A DNA stretch of 64,000 bases from Stereum hirsutum FP-91666 SS1 (Eukaryota > Basidiomycota > Agaricomycetes > Russulales > Stereaceae): assembly GCF_000264905.1 (NCBI RefSeq), contig NW_006763148.1, positions 1,223,431 to 1,287,430 on the forward strand, written 5' to 3'. The translations under genes and the position numbers were made by a program. Of this stretch, positions 23,893 through 35,489 are shown in pieces. Numbering within the stretch: the first letter of the stretch is position 1; the number at the start of each line of letters is the position of its first letter. The notes beneath the pieces are model-generated. The model was not told the DNA's origin. It did not search any database and worked only from the letters and a program-made list of their open reading frames with translations.

Positions 23893-26892
23893 CTATCCTT
23901 TCGCCTTCCCAGGTTTTCCTTTGGCTTTTGAAGTCTTCACAGTCTTCGCTACACCCACCTTCCACCACTCCTTCTGTTCTGATTCCACCCCGCTCATCCG
24001 ACTGGCATCTGGTTTTCCTTTCTTTCCCGTAGTCCTTGCATTGGTGCTTGCCATCGCCTTCCTGTCTGTTTCATTATCTTCATCTTCATCTCTCACATTC
24101 CCTGCTCTCGCTTCACCCTGCGCAGCCCGGATCGCCCCTCTACTCAAACACCAGTCAACGTGAGCATTCAAGGCCATATTATCCGCAAACTTCTCATCAC
24201 CACAGATCGGACAGATCATGTCAGCACTGTCAGACTGTTCGGTGAGATGCGTCGTGTGAGCACCTGTGGACGAGGATGCGGTGGTAAGATCGTTCTGCCA
24301 GTCCGCCACACTAACTCTCGTGCGTCCAGGAACATCCGAGCGAGGGTTCGACGATGTTATTGTGCTGTGCGGCTTCGCTGAACGAGAGGCGCTGACGTCC
24401 AGAGGTTGTGAGGAGGGTCCAGGAGCCGAATTCGGTGGTCGTGGTCTGGTACGCGGTGCCGTAGAATCAGGCTTCGTAAAGTTAGATGTGTCCTGTACGT
24501 GTGGCTGCATATCCCATCCTTCCAGCTCGAGTTCTTGTTCCTCTTCATGATATCCAGGCATAGAGTCTTCATCCACCGGATGTTCATCACCATCTACTGC
24601 AGAGTATTGAGCGATAGGTAGCTCGTCGTTTTCCGGTCCCTCCATCTGATGGTGAATGGTTCTCTGTCTCTTCGCGGATGAGGATGGACCACTGGTGCCG
24701 GCAGACTCAAAGAACTGGGAACAACGCATCAAGAAACGTCGAGAGACTATCAACTGGGCCAAATAAAAATAGCTTACACGCTTGATCCCCGTCGCCGGTT
24801 CTTTCTTCTTCAAGTCTTTCAACTTGGTGACTCGGAGTCCGATAAGCCTGAGCTTGAGAGGCAGTTCTGGAAGCAAAAGATCTCTGCCTGTCGCGAAGAG
24901 ATCGTCCTTCTTCGTGATCCATCGGTTGAACGACTTTGCACGAGTAAAGACTGATGATACACCCATGGTATTCAGTCGTGACTACAAGAAGTGCAGGGGG
25001 AAGACTGTACCTTGATACGTGTCAAGTTTATATTTCAAGGTGACCGTCCGTCCAGTCCAACCACCTCTCTCCATATCCTCCTCTAGCTCTGTCGCAACCT
25101 CATCCAGCTTCTGCAGAATCTTGTCTTTGTCACCAAGAGTGTTGAAGGTCCTATCGGAGGGTAAGCATTACCTAGAGGATGACACCCTGTAGGAGAATTA
25201 CCGTTCGGAACCTATGCTCTTCCTTTCTTCCCTCTCCCAAGGTTGAACCACGTTCGACGCAATCCCCAAGTGTGTTCGCAACATGAACACGAGGCCGAAG
25301 TGTTTGTCCATCAAAGACAGTACGGCGCGGTGAGTGTAGATATCCCCACAAGTCTGTATAGATATTATCAGGTTGAAACTACGAGGGGACTAGACTAGAC
25401 ACGACTAGACAAAGACTGCACGAACCTTGATACCGATGGACTCTAGCAGCCGTTCATTGACTCGACCGACGCCAGGAATCTTTCGTATGGACAAATCGCG
25501 CATGAATTCGATTATAGCCTGCGGCTCGTGAGGCAAACGGAATTGCCCATTGGGTTTGTTCTGTCGGCAAAGCGGTGAGTATAAGAGCGGTACTGGTCAT
25601 GAGCTCAGTCAAACAGGCGGACCTTGTCGGAGCATATCTGTCAATGCACCGCATCATCAATACGAGCCTGGTCAGTCATGATCCATTGAGGGCAACGCAA
25701 ATGCGACGCGGAGCCTCACTTTGGCTAACATCTGAGTCAATGTATCAGCCCTAGAACCATATTATATGCGGGGAGATGACCACCTTATTTGCTGCAATAC
25801 CTGCACTGACAGTCAAAGTAGTCTCGTCAACCACCTGCTGTCGCATCTGGCGCACACACTCCTCAGGGTCAATCCCATGGTCTCTGCAATATTCTGTGAT
25901 ACTGTTAGATTAATATTGCATGAGCATAGCCTGACCAACGACACCTTGGTTAAAGACACGTACTTGAGATATCCCTCGTCGACACTTGCGGCCAACATAT
26001 TCGGGTCATATTGCCTAAATATGCTCATCACTCTCTTCGACATCTCACTATACCGTGCCATGTTTATAGGCACGAAAACCATCTCCGGACACAATTTCTG
26101 TGCGATGAATCCCGGCATACCAGAACGCACGCCAAACTTGCGAGCCTCGTAAGATGCCGTGGTTAACATGCCCTTTCCGACCTGGGAGGTAAAGGGCGTC
26201 AGGTTATGTGAATAGTCTGGCACGATCAAGAGCCCCAAAAACAGATCAATGTCGTACCCCGAATGGCTTTCCAGCGAGCTCCGGGTTGTGCAGCAGCTCG
26301 ACGTTAGCGTAGAAAGCGTCCATGTCGACGTGAACGATGTATTGGGAGAGGTCTCGCTGAGCTTCGATCTCAGCAAGCTATGACAAAAGGTTCAGTAAAA
26401 CAATGCGAGATCTGGGCCAAGAAATAGACACACCAGATTGTTGACCTTCTGTTCAATCTTCTCTACCCAAATATGTCGGTATTGTTCAGCATATGTGGTA
26501 AAGCGGGAGACTGACGAAGATCCACCCCTCGAAGGGCCTCATCTCTTTCCTTCAGTATCCGCTCTATTCTCTCTGTCAAATCCTTATCCTTCCGCTTCTC
26601 ATTCTGCAGTTCAGATGACCGCCACGCCAGGACGACGCATTAGTATGACACAGAATATTGATGAGGGCAGCATCGAACGAGCCTCATAGAACGCAGAGCC
26701 TTTAGATGCCTCAGCAATGATTCGATTAATGTCCGTTTGATCCTTAGCAAGTCTGTTGAAGAAGTAGCTTGAGGTAAACCACAGCTCGAGCAGAAGTCAT
26801 ATCGTTCAGGCGTACCCAGCTTTGGTGGTGGATGGACCAGCAAGTCGCTTGACAAGGCTAGCGGTATCTTGAGAAGGCTCTGGCGCCGCCAT
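23893..26892 (-). CDS. POLK: DNA polymerase kappa (Y-family translesion polymerase)
   Basis: Error-prone polymerase that bypasses bulky minor-groove lesions. The start [20 protein letters not shown] at 26892 leads into the kappa-specific N-clasp ([18 protein letters not shown], then [12 protein letters not shown]). The palm follows with [15 protein letters not shown] and the second acidic site SVDEGYLNITEYC; fingers and thumb include [40 protein letters not shown] and [14 protein letters not shown]. Little-finger sequence contains [15 protein letters not shown] and [14 protein letters not shown]. The C-terminal region is disordered with one Rad18-type ubiquitin-binding zinc finger ([11 protein letters not shown], then HVDWC) and a Lys-rich end, suiting recruitment to ubiquitinated PCNA. 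Exons 1-2 are 26892-26816 and 26752-26683. The next intron (26682-26604) appears to use a GC donor. Confidence 0.93.
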
Positions 26893-27728
26893 GCTGTTTT
26901 CACAACAAACTAGGATTGAAAGGATCCAAAGCAGAGCAACGGATTCGATACGAGCCAGATACTTATGTGCTTGTCCAAATGAGAGCCTATAATTGGGCGG
27001 CGGAAACTCATGAACGCGTCGGGCGCGTCGCTGAGTCATTCCCAAGTCACACTCACGTGGCTGCGTCGCGTCGCGTCGTCGATTCACCCTGACACGGTGG
27101 CTCACGGGTCTTCCATGAAAGGGGGTTTTTTTTGACAGAGAAAAAAAGGAGTTTTTTGGTCAAAATTTTGGAGGCACCAGCTAACATACTCAGCTGCTGA
27201 TGTTAGTATTCGCACTAGTACTACTGTAGTTTGACATGAGCAAACGGCTGGTGTCAGTGTGGCGTGGGGCCACAGTGATAGCCCATTGCCCGTGAGCGCG
27301 GACGCAAGACGAGCTGAAACGATATGAGAGTAGGTGTACTAGTTAACACGTTATGCACATACTTTCGAAGTGCAGGAAAGTGCAGGAGGCAAAGATATCG
27401 AATATTGTGGACCTACAAGCATACACAAGCATACACACGGGCGGACCGAATTCAAGGCCCGCCCCCGGCCAATGAGAAGCCGAGACCTCCACCACCTCCT
27501 TCTTCAATCTATCCAGCACCATCGCCTGCATCGCACACCACCACAAGCCGCCCGTACTTGCCACAACATCCTTTCCATTCGCCTCAATCGACTTCCAAGC
27601 GAAATGTGAGTCGCGCCTCGTCCCTCTACCCACCTTCTCTTCGTTGACCATTCCATCGAACTCACAGTCATACACCTCATCACCTGCCTGTATCTGCCTT
27701 CTCACCTCCCACTTCTTCCTCAAAAACC
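26893..27728. other. Divergent promoter region, POLK / unknown gene
   Basis: This gap of 0.84 kb between head-to-head genes has T- and A-runs at 27120-27170. A small inverted repeat, CTAACA with TGTTAG, lies near 27180-27207. A long minus-strand frame that overlaps 27343-28017 is antisense to the plus-strand gene and was not accepted. No RNA gene was seen. Confidence 0.45.
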
Positions 27729-28948
27729 ATGGACAACCAACCCCCCGCCCCGCATTCAAATCAGCTAGGTGAAGTGACACTTCATCAATTCCATACTCTT
27801 CTCTGGCTGATAGTCCTTCACTTCCGAATACGCCAAAGGCATCCCTCCAAAACACTGCCGCAAGTTCGGCAAGCAGCACGGTAAGTCGAAATCCACAAGG
27901 GTCGTGACTGGGCGAGGACTTTAGGTTGAAGCTGATGATACCGATGACTGCAGCCAACGCGCGTGAAGAGGCGGTCAGGATACCATCGTCAGCAGAGGCG
28001 CTGGCATACCTGTTCAACCTACAACAGAGAGGCGACCAACTCGGTGAGGCCCTTCAACATTCTTGGACATCCTCAGAAACTGATGCATAGGATACACTGT
28101 AGTCGCAGACGGATGGCATGACGCCGCGCCAAAAATGCGAAGGAAGGTAGAGCAAATCCAGAAATCTCTTGGTAAGCTATTCGTCTTCAGCCATCTATAA
28201 CGATCAACGATTAATATGGAAGGTCCGTAGGTCCTTTAGGACGACTGAGCATGAAAGACTGCGCCGGGGGAGGCATTGCGGTTGGACGAGCTGACGCTGG
28301 GGCTAGGGGTGAGTATCACGATATGCCGTGTTGGACCCAACGTCGCTCACAGTCTTTCCTCCACCCCAAGGAACGAAGAGAAAAAGAGCTCCGGCGGGGC
28401 CTCCCACTCGTACGTCGGACAGGATCAAAGAAAAAGCTATGAAGAAGGCCGCCGTTTCACTGGCCAACGACGGCACCTCTGGGACCCCTGTTCCTCCGCC
28501 GAACACAGTGGCCAATGTCGCCGGAGACTCTGGTGCTCTCAAAGCGACCATGCAAACTTCTGCAAGCGGTGGGGAGCCGCAGACTAACAGCTCTGATGCG
28601 TCTCGTGCGGTGACAAGGCAGATGAGAGACTCGACGGGCACCGGGCAGATTTCAAAGCCACAACCGGCAGAAGAGGAATTTACGGTCTCCAAGGAGAACC
28701 TGCCAGCATCAGGACCAGCCACCTCGACGGGAATAGCTCAGAATCTGTCTCCTGGTCGAAGAGTTACGAGTGGCCACAGGCCTGCCAACCCACTGAATCC
28801 GACCCAGGAGAACTCCACGGCCGAGGCTTCTCGCCCTCCTCAAGGAGTAGACGAGACCAAGGAGCCGTCCCTTAAGAAGAAGCTTAAAGTTTTTCTAGCC
28901 GTATACTCCGAAGATGGTCGCCGGGTTTTGGTGGACGTCTCCAAGTAA
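27729..28948 (+). CDS. Unrecognised basic, probably nuclear protein
   Basis: Six exons: 27729-27773, 27814-27880, 27954-28043, 28091-28171, 28231-28308 and 28353-28948; 957 nt, 318 aa. I do not recognise a family. The N-terminal 120 residues (MDNQPPAPHSNQL; YAKGIPPKHCRKFGKQHANA; SSAEALAYLFNLQQRGDQL; YTVVADGWHDAAPKMRRKVE) look ordered, with a helix-forming middle. The C-terminal 200 residues are disordered, beginning with the nuclear-signal-like GTKRKRAPAGPP and IKEKAMKKAA, then Ser/Thr/Pro-rich sequence. It ends in a conserved-looking KKKLKVFLAVYSEDGRRVLV. All five introns are needed to keep the frame; the first is 40 bp. It could be a DNA- or chromatin-associated factor, but that is a guess from composition. 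Confidence 0.55.
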
Positions 28949-29839
28949 GGACGCCGTGACCCGGAGCAAAGCCAGTGGTCAGCCCATGGATGAAGACTTC
29001 GAGATCAAGGATTGTACTATACCGCGCAGAGGATACGGAGGAGTGTACTAATAACATATCATAGCTGTGTTGCGCAGGAGCCTTCAGCGTCTTCAATGTT
29101 GTACTGTGGACCAAGACGACCGTGGTTCGAATGTACTTGATTGTAGATTGTGATTTGCAGGGTGGCAGGTTGTCGTGCGCGGACGAAGCTCCAGAGAATT
29201 ATATTTATTTAATATCGACGTCTGTAGTCGAGCAAAAGCAGCATTGAGGCAGGAAACTCGGTCAAGACGCTGAACTTGGAACTGTCTTTCGCTTCTCCCG
29301 CATCCTCGGGGCCACTCGGCACCTCCTGGCAGCCAATAAAATCATCTAAATTGTCTCTCTCAGCCGTGACACTGCCACGCGATGATCTTTGATGCTGCCA
29401 CATTTTGTTCGATTCTTGTTCGATTGACCCCACGAGCACAATCAAATGTGGGCAACCTAGTTTGTCACTGAAGGTTCGCAGCATCACCTCCGTTATCACT
29501 CTCGATCATTGTATGGAGTCGTACGTTGTCCTTAATGCCACCACTCCATCGAAAGCAACACGACTCAGCACACCCAGAAGTATCGCAACAAGCACACGAA
29601 ACGCACGTCTTCCTGTTCCCAGCATGATGACATGGCTAGTCAACTAGTCACGCCCCCAGTAGCTGATTCAGCCCGAGAGAAGAATGCGAAATTCCAAACA
29701 TAGATCATTCAGCTTTCCCTGTCCAGATTATCTCACATATAAAGTGCGTGTCCTGCGCTCTGTGGGATAACATATCATCTCTCCACTTTCGCACTTTCTT
29801 GACGCCCACATACTTCGAGAATCTCAAGTTCTTCGAATC
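28949..29839. other. Intergenic, GST promoter at right end
   Basis: No supported gene. A 96-codon minus-strand frame at 29209-29499 has no recognisable similarity and no workable upstream exon. The right end is the GST promoter. Confidence 0.45.
29738..29744 (+). promoter_or_regulatory. TATA box of the glutathione transferase gene
   Basis: TATAAAG about 100 bp upstream of the ATG at 29840, followed by a pyrimidine-rich leader (CTCTCCACTTTCGCACTTTC). Confidence 0.5.
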
Positions 29840-31024
29840 ATGTCTACCACCGAGAAACCTTTGATGCTTTACACGGGGAAGACCCCTAATGGGTTCAAGG
29901 TCACTGTGTTCCTTGAAGAGTTGAAGGCGGCGTATGGTGGCCCGGATTACGAGTGCGCTCCCTTATGCATCCCTATCATGCATGCTGAGGATTGACTGAC
30001 ATGTTTCATCGTCGCAATCAGCTGGATGGGCATCGACATTTGGACGAACGTTCAGAAGGAACCATGGTTCGTACTTTATGCCCTCTCCACTGTCTTGTCC
30101 CAATATACTCAGAATGACCTCCCGCCATCCGACCAACCTTTGTACCTCAGGTTCATCAAGCTCAACCCCAACGGCCGTATTCCCACCCTGACCGACCGCT
30201 CTCGGGGAAACTTCAACGTCTTCGAGACCGCAGCGATCCTGCTTTACCTCGCGCAGCACTATGACAAGGAGGGCAAGTTCTGGTTCGATATCGCGAAGGA
30301 GGCGGACGATTATAGTGAGATGTTGCAGTGGATCTTCTTTGCTGTGAGTTCTCATGACTGGGTGACGGAACGATCTGATACGAATGTTGATGTTTTGATT
30401 TAGCACGGTGGTGTGGGTCCTATGCAAGGCCAAGGTACGCAGGCCGTAGCGTAATATGCTCAGGCTCACGACACTGTACTCACTGGTGTTGCCCCTATCT
30501 AGCCAACTTCTTCACGCACTACGCCAAGGAAGATCTTCCTTACGCAAAAGAGCGTTCGTGCAACTTCCATCCTTCTCTGACGTTCGAGTCAGCCATTTAC
30601 TCATCGGTCGTTGGCAATCAGGCTACCGGAACGAGACCAAGAGGCTGTATGGTGTGTTGGAGATCCGTCTCAAGGACAGGGATTGGCTCGCTGGACCCGG
30701 CCGCGGAAAGTATAGCATTGCGGACATCAATGTTTGGCCCTGGTACGTCTACGCAATTTCCTGCTCCAAGCTGCCGACAAGTATGGCTGACAGACTCGGT
30801 GGTTGGTAGGGTAAGAATCCATGCATACTCCGTCGTCGACACTTTGGATGAGTGGCCTAACCTCAAGGTCAGTACAATGTTTACTCAATATGCTTTTGAT
30901 AATGTATACTCAACGAAATTTGCGCTATGTTGTGGGTGATGATATGTAGGCATGGAAGGAGAGAATCGCGGCTCGTCCTGCGGCTCAAGCTGGTATCGAT
31001 GTTCCTCCTGCCGAGAAGAAGTAA
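29840..31024 (+). CDS. Glutathione S-transferase, Ure2-like
   Basis: Conjugates glutathione to electrophiles or reduces peroxides in the cytosol. Eight exons: 29840-29952, 30022-30066, 30151-30343, 30404-30434, 30503-30553, 30622-30742, 30810-30867 and 30950-31024; 687 nt, 228 aa. The N-terminal thioredoxin fold has [19 protein letters not shown] and [20 protein letters not shown], then the glutathione-binding [16 protein letters not shown]. The Asn in NGFKV is the residue Ure2-type enzymes use in place of a catalytic Ser/Tyr. The helical C-terminal domain has [29 protein letters not shown] and [13 protein letters not shown], the N-capping box of GST domains. Ure2p itself regulates nitrogen genes through a prion domain that this protein lacks, so an enzyme role is more likely. 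Confidence 0.9.
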
Positions 31025-31572
31025 AGCTTTGCGTTCACAGAATGCAGCGCAGGTCTAACAAGGTTGTACGGATAGAAGCAGACTCTAGGTAGTCGTGATG
31101 AAGCAATGTCAATGTCATAATTCTTGTGTTTGAACGATAGGACATCAGAACAGGCTGGCCACACCGGTCTCGTTGCCTCCAGAGATCCGGTACCGTAAAT
31201 ACCGTGGAAGAGCTTCTCCTACTCTTCTCCCGACCCTGCGCAAATAAGATCTGTAAAAGGTGTTGGGCCACCGCCCTTGAATCCTGCCCTCAGAAGTATC
31301 GCCCACATCCAGTACTCTTCTACTTGCGATGGGTAGGGTGCCACAGCGGAAATGTAAGGGACGCCACCTCATCGCTGGCCAATGAGCGCTCGCGGCACGG
31401 CGCCGACATCAGTCAGTCAAGTCGACCAATCCAGTGCCGCATTGGAGACCCACAAACTCACCGCCGCAAAGCACTCTGTCATCTCATCAGCACCTCGTCC
31501 TTTCACTCTTTACTCTTCGCCGGTTGTGCAACCCTCTCAATCAACCCCCACTCAAAGAATAATTCGTGAAAT
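31025..31572. other. Intergenic between GST and MPC2
   Basis: The GST 3' flank and MPC2 promoter. Frames overlapping the right part do not match any family. I see no clear TATA box. Confidence 0.5.
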
Positions 31573-32322
31573 ATGTCGGGAGCAGCGTCGGCCGCTGGAG
31601 CGTCCAGATTCCAGGCATTCATGAATCACCCTGCAGGTGCGTGATGTCTGCTATCGTATTGTGCCAAATACCTAGGTACTAACCTCATGCCTTCTCTTGT
31701 GTCTATCTTCATCTCGTGCCTGGAAAATGCTGCGAATTGAACTCGTCGCGGGCTGGGGTCACAACTGGGATGACGGTTGGGATGAACAGGGCCGAAAACG
31801 GTGTTCTTCTGGGGACCAATGATGAAGTGGTGCTTGGTTATCGCGGGTGTGAAGGATCTTGGGAGGCCCGCTGAGAAATTGAGTGTGTCGCAGAACGTTG
31901 GTGCGTGCGCTTTCTTTTCTTCGTCTCTTGCCTGTTCGCTCGCGGACGAGGGTCTTGCGAGTGCAGAACGCTGAGACTTCGCATTCGTCAATGGGCGTCG
32001 TGAACCGTGTTTAGCGCTGGCTGCTACGGGCTTTATTTGGGTACGATACTCGATGGTCATCACGCCTGTGAACTACTCTCTCGCTGCAGTGAGTCCTCTT
32101 ATCTCACTGGGATGCTTGTCTGGGTATCGGACGTAGTAATTGACTCTGTTGTGACTCTGTGAAGGTCAACTTCTTTGTCGGCTCGACAGGGTTGGCACAG
32201 CTGGCGCGCATTGCTCAGTAAGTCTCCACGTATATCTTGGTCTGCGGCCGTCTAACACCCGACTCTGCCTGTGGTGCAGGTACCGCTCGAGTCTGAAGGA
32301 GGAGAAGAAGATCGCTGCTTGA
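31573..32322 (+). CDS. MPC2: Mitochondrial pyruvate carrier subunit 2
   Basis: Forms, with MPC1, the heterodimer that carries pyruvate across the inner mitochondrial membrane. Five exons: 31573-31636, 31790-31900, 32015-32088, 32165-32217 and 32280-32322; 345 nt, 114 aa, the usual size. After MSGAASAAGASRFQAFMNHP comes the family signature GPKTVFFWGPMMKWCLVIAG, then KDLGRPAEKLSVSQNVALAA, GFIWVRYSMVITPVNYSLAA and VNFFVGSTGLAQLARIAQYR, giving two to three membrane helices. The gene ends 184 bp before the convergent Apq12-like gene. It is too broken by introns to appear as one long open frame. Confidence 0.93.
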
Positions 32323-32506
32323 TACTTCGACGTCTCCGTTCTACCACACTTATTCTATGCGATATTGTCTGTATTTGTGCAATAGACTTCCTCTGCATCC
32401 CCTCACGCCACCGCAAAAATTGCGTATAAAATACATGAGATCACGTACGACGACTTCGACCGGTACAAAAGCAACCAAGAAAGTCTAGCAATGTATCCGT
32501 GTATCA

Positions 32507-33313
32507 TTACCTCGAGCCCGAACTGCCTTGAGCCTTCGACTTCGCCTTTCTTGAAGGCTGCTTCCTCGTCCCCGTCCTCGAACTTCCCTCGCTCTCTTCA
32601 CGACCCATGTTATTCACGTATCCCTTCGCCATCTCCCACCAAGTCCCTGCACCTAGCGTCTCCGCAAAACCATCCACAGCCTTTCTCAGCTCTTCACTCA
32701 CGTCCTTCTTGTCCTTCCCATCGGCTCCTTCTGAGTATTGCCAATCGCGATGACGATCAAAGGACTCCCAAGCTTTCGGACGAGTGCCACGTTGCTGTGT
32801 TCTTGAACGCGAGCGTGAGGACGTCGATCTCGAATTGCCAGCAGCGTTCTGGCCTTGTCCGTTCATCATGTCGAGTACGAAGCCCGTCATCATACCCAGT
32901 ATGCCACCTCCGCCACCCGCGCCACCCCATCCTACGCCTTGCCCTCCCTCACCTTGCGTACCCATGAAATACCCCGCACCTGCTGCCAGAGCCCCAATTA
33001 TCGTCCCCCACTTGACAAACCAGACCCCTGTCCTGATCATCCATGATGTTGTGCGGTAGAAGCTGAGGAGCGCGAGATAAGACGCAAGGACCATGATGAG
33101 TGGTGGCAGAACTGTTTCGGCATCCCATTCCCAAGGCCTGGCGCGCACGAGGTTGAGTATGAGAGAGATGAGGGCTGTACATAAGGCGAGGATATGGGAG
33201 AGTAGGAGGAACAGAAAGTCATAGAGCGGTGGTGGGAGGTGGTCGGCGAGGAAGTCGAGAACGGGGTCGAGGAAGGGGGGTAGTGTGAAATCGGAGGGGT
33301 TGAAGGCATCCAT
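32507..33313 (-). CDS. Apq12-like nuclear envelope membrane protein
   Basis: A single exon, 268 aa, starting MDAFNPSDFTLPPFLDP at 33313; the open frame extends 38 codons upstream but those residues look like leader. Membrane segments are about 25-55 (DFLFLLLSHILALCTALISL) and 65-115 (LPPLIMVLASYLALLSFYRT, then WMIRTGVWFVKWGTIIGALA). The LPPL, YRT and WFVKWG pattern is that of Apq12, which acts in nuclear-pore assembly and nuclear-envelope lipid balance in yeast. Next come a Gly-rich loop and a Ser/Arg-rich tail of about 110 residues with an amphipathic stretch. The family assignment rests on the second membrane segment only. It is divergent with the gene at 33832. Confidence 0.65.
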   Translation of the reverse strand: MDAFNPSDFTLPPFLDPVLDFLADHLPPPLYDFLFLLLSHILALCTALISLILNLVRARPWEWDAETVLPPLIMVLASYLALLSFYRTTSWMIRTGVWFVKWGTIIGALAAGAGYFMGTQGEGGQGVGWGGAGGGGGILGMMTGFVLDMMNGQGQNAAGNSRSTSSRSRSRTQQRGTRPKAWESFDRHRDWQYSEGADGKDKKDVSEELRKAVDGFAETLGAGTWWEMAKGYVNNMGREESEGSSRTGTRKQPSRKAKSKAQGSSGSR

Positions 33314-33831
33314 TCTGCTAGGATGCCCGAGTATTTTCGAGGCTTTTCTATCGATTTTTGCGGACGAGCCTGGGTATATGTCTGGTGCGTGCGACAGCCT
33401 TTCCGAATGACTGACGCTCACAAGCACAGGCGACCTCGTGGCGAATTGCTATGGATGGACCTCGGTTATTCCGGCCGGCGATTGTCAGGTAGCGGACCGA
33501 TGCAGGAAGTACCTTTCTTTTCCCTGCGCCACCTGCCTTGTGCGGGGCGCCGCATTACCATTTGCAGGTTGATTCTAGGCATCAAACATTTCCGCGGCTC
33601 AGCGGCGTCCGCTCGGCGCGACCCGGGTGGCATTTTCGAGGGTCACCATCACGATATTCATACTCAGACGGCGTTGGCCGAGATGCCAGCAAGAACGTAT
33701 AAATATTGGTCCCCCTGTTTTGCTTCCTCCTTCCCAACCAACCCCCATCATCCACTCACCAGACTTCCGTCAACCTATCCCCTTCATACCACCTGTACCC
33801 ACCTCATACCTTCTTTGTCCATATATCTGCC
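33314..33831. other. Divergent promoter region
   Basis: This 518-bp region lies between the Apq12-like gene and the plus-strand gene at 33832. It contains a TATA box for the latter. A plus-strand frame at 33323-33841 crosses the promoter and was judged chance. Confidence 0.5.
33698..33705 (+). promoter_or_regulatory. TATA box (TATAAATA)
   Basis: TATAAATA 127-134 bp upstream of the start codon at 33832, followed by a strongly pyrimidine-rich leader. This is a classic pattern for a highly expressed fungal gene. Confidence 0.55.
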
Positions 33832-34548
33832 ATGGCTTTGAAGAGGAAACTCGACTCTCACTCCGGTGACAACGAGCGCAGTGTATGTTTTGGTATACTC
33901 CTTCTCTAAGACGCGCTTATACCTATCTATCTCCGCAGACAAAGCAGCTCAAGCTTGTCCCTTTCCCTACGTACGAGCCAGACAATGACGTCTGCATGTT
34001 TGACGCGTCTTCCGACCAAGACCTATTGACCGTCGACCCCCACCACGGTCGTTTCAACTCCACCTCCAGCGCTGTCTCGTCTGATGCCGAGTCCCGTATG
34101 TCTTACAGTCCCCTCCCCCGTGCTCTCACGTTTTGAAGCTTACTTCCAGCGGTATATCCTGCGTCGTTGTCAGCTCTCTACCCACCATTCACCGTCGCCC
34201 CCGGCCAATTCTTCGCCCCCAGCGGCCGTGTGAATACTGATTCTCACAATTTCTCGAGGTACTCTCCTCCTCCTCAGAGGCCTGTCGGTATCTTCGAGCC
34301 CAGGCGGTCGTTCTCTCACAACGGGTTAGTCTCCCTCAGACTTATGCAACCGGACGTTTGTCATTTTACAAAACATCTCTAACCATATTCCACCACCTGC
34401 ATATATGCGCCCGATAACGCCATTCAGTTCCTGCACTCAAATTCCGAAGCTTCGCGTCGCCTGCTCTTCCGGTGTACAAGGCCAGAGGTCCATGTGGAGC
34501 CACTGCGAACAATGTGGCGCCATCGAAATGATCGACCCCGACTACTGA
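33832..34548 (+). CDS. Small protein of unknown function with C-terminal CxxC
   Basis: Four exons: 33832-33882, 33939-34095, 34150-34324 and 34428-34548; 504 nt, 167 aa. No family is recognised. It starts MALKRKLDSHSGDNERS, then KQLKLVPFPTYEPDNDVCMF and a Ser-rich region. A Pro/aromatic-rich middle follows (LSALYPPFTVAPGQFFAPSG, SRYSPPPQRPVGIFEPRRSF). It ends with SMWSHCEQCGAIEMIDPDY, where a CxxC pair could bind metal. A TATA box, a pyrimidine-rich leader and a long pyrimidine-rich 3' flank suggest strong expression. The regular phases of all three introns support a real gene, but its job is unknown. Confidence 0.6.
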
Positions 34549-35489
34549 TTCGACTTCGACATTTAACCAGTCGCCACTCGACAGCCCTCCCGACTAAACA
34601 TGGCCGACTTCGCCTCCTGCTCGACCATTATTATGCGACTGTTTATTTCCTCTCTATTGCGTTTGCTGCTTCTTGTGTGTAACATCTCTCAGGCGACATT
34701 ACCGACTCCATCATCCTACCATCACCTTCTTGCTCGACCACCCTTTCCCTCGCCTCCCCTCCTGTCTCATCATTCACTCTGTCGACATCTCCCATCCGGC
34801 CGACTCATCTACAAAACCGACTTCGACTTCGACAGCGCGCCACCGCCATCGCTATCACCGCCACCGCTATGACCGCCACCGTTTCTCTTGCTTTCCTCCC
34901 GTCCAATCCCCTACATCATTTTCCACTGCCTGTATCGTCTCGTCTCGTTTCATCCTTTGCCAAAAGCCCGAAAATGTCAACAATTGCCCGTTTGTCTGCC
35001 TGTCTGTTATCGTCTCGTTCCGCCCATGTCTCGCTTTCTTGGACTCTCATACTGCTACTACATCCGCCCACCATTCCATCCCCATTCCCAAGTTCTGTCT
35101 CACTCTATCTTATCCGCCGCTTCGTTCACGTTCCAGATTCTTTCGACATCCGCGATTACTGTACATAGATTGCTTTCCCCTGTAACTTTTCCCCCTCGGT
35201 TTTGCTCCGTGTTTGACAACTGTGATATATTTTGGGTCTTGCCCTCATGGATCTCACACTGTGTGAGCATGCTCGCAACGAAGCTGGTAAATGACTGCTC
35301 AACCTATGATATCTAAGTTATTCATGGGTAGTGAACATTGACACAGAAAGGCCAATTAAAATCGGTTTGCGGGTGCGCACGTTCCGAGTAGACAAGAGAC
35401 AAGTCCCACGAAAGAGCATGAAACAATCATGAAGATAGTCACACAGCTGTCTGTCAGCTCGTTGCGTGTACTGCCTGCCATACTATCAA
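34549..35489 (+). other. Pyrimidine-rich 3' flank
   Basis: From about 34600 to 35200 the + strand is C/T-rich. Overlapping open frames in all three phases share no family resemblance. It looks like a long 3' untranslated region of the gene at 33832, or transcribed non-coding DNA. After 35250 nothing notable is seen. Confidence 0.4.

Noticed and set aside
27343..28017. 224-codon minus-strand open frame
   Set aside because: It lies opposite the plus-strand gene that starts at 27729 and its upstream region, and has no recognisable domain; the plus-strand splice phases fit better.
29209..29499. 96-codon minus-strand frame with a possible upstream hydrophobic exon
   Set aside because: Attempts to splice an upstream start (near 29620) gave stop codons in every phase tried.
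34600..35320. Overlapping plus-strand frames (up to 170 codons)
   Set aside because: They arise from pyrimidine-rich sequence open in all three phases, more like a 3' untranslated region than a gene.
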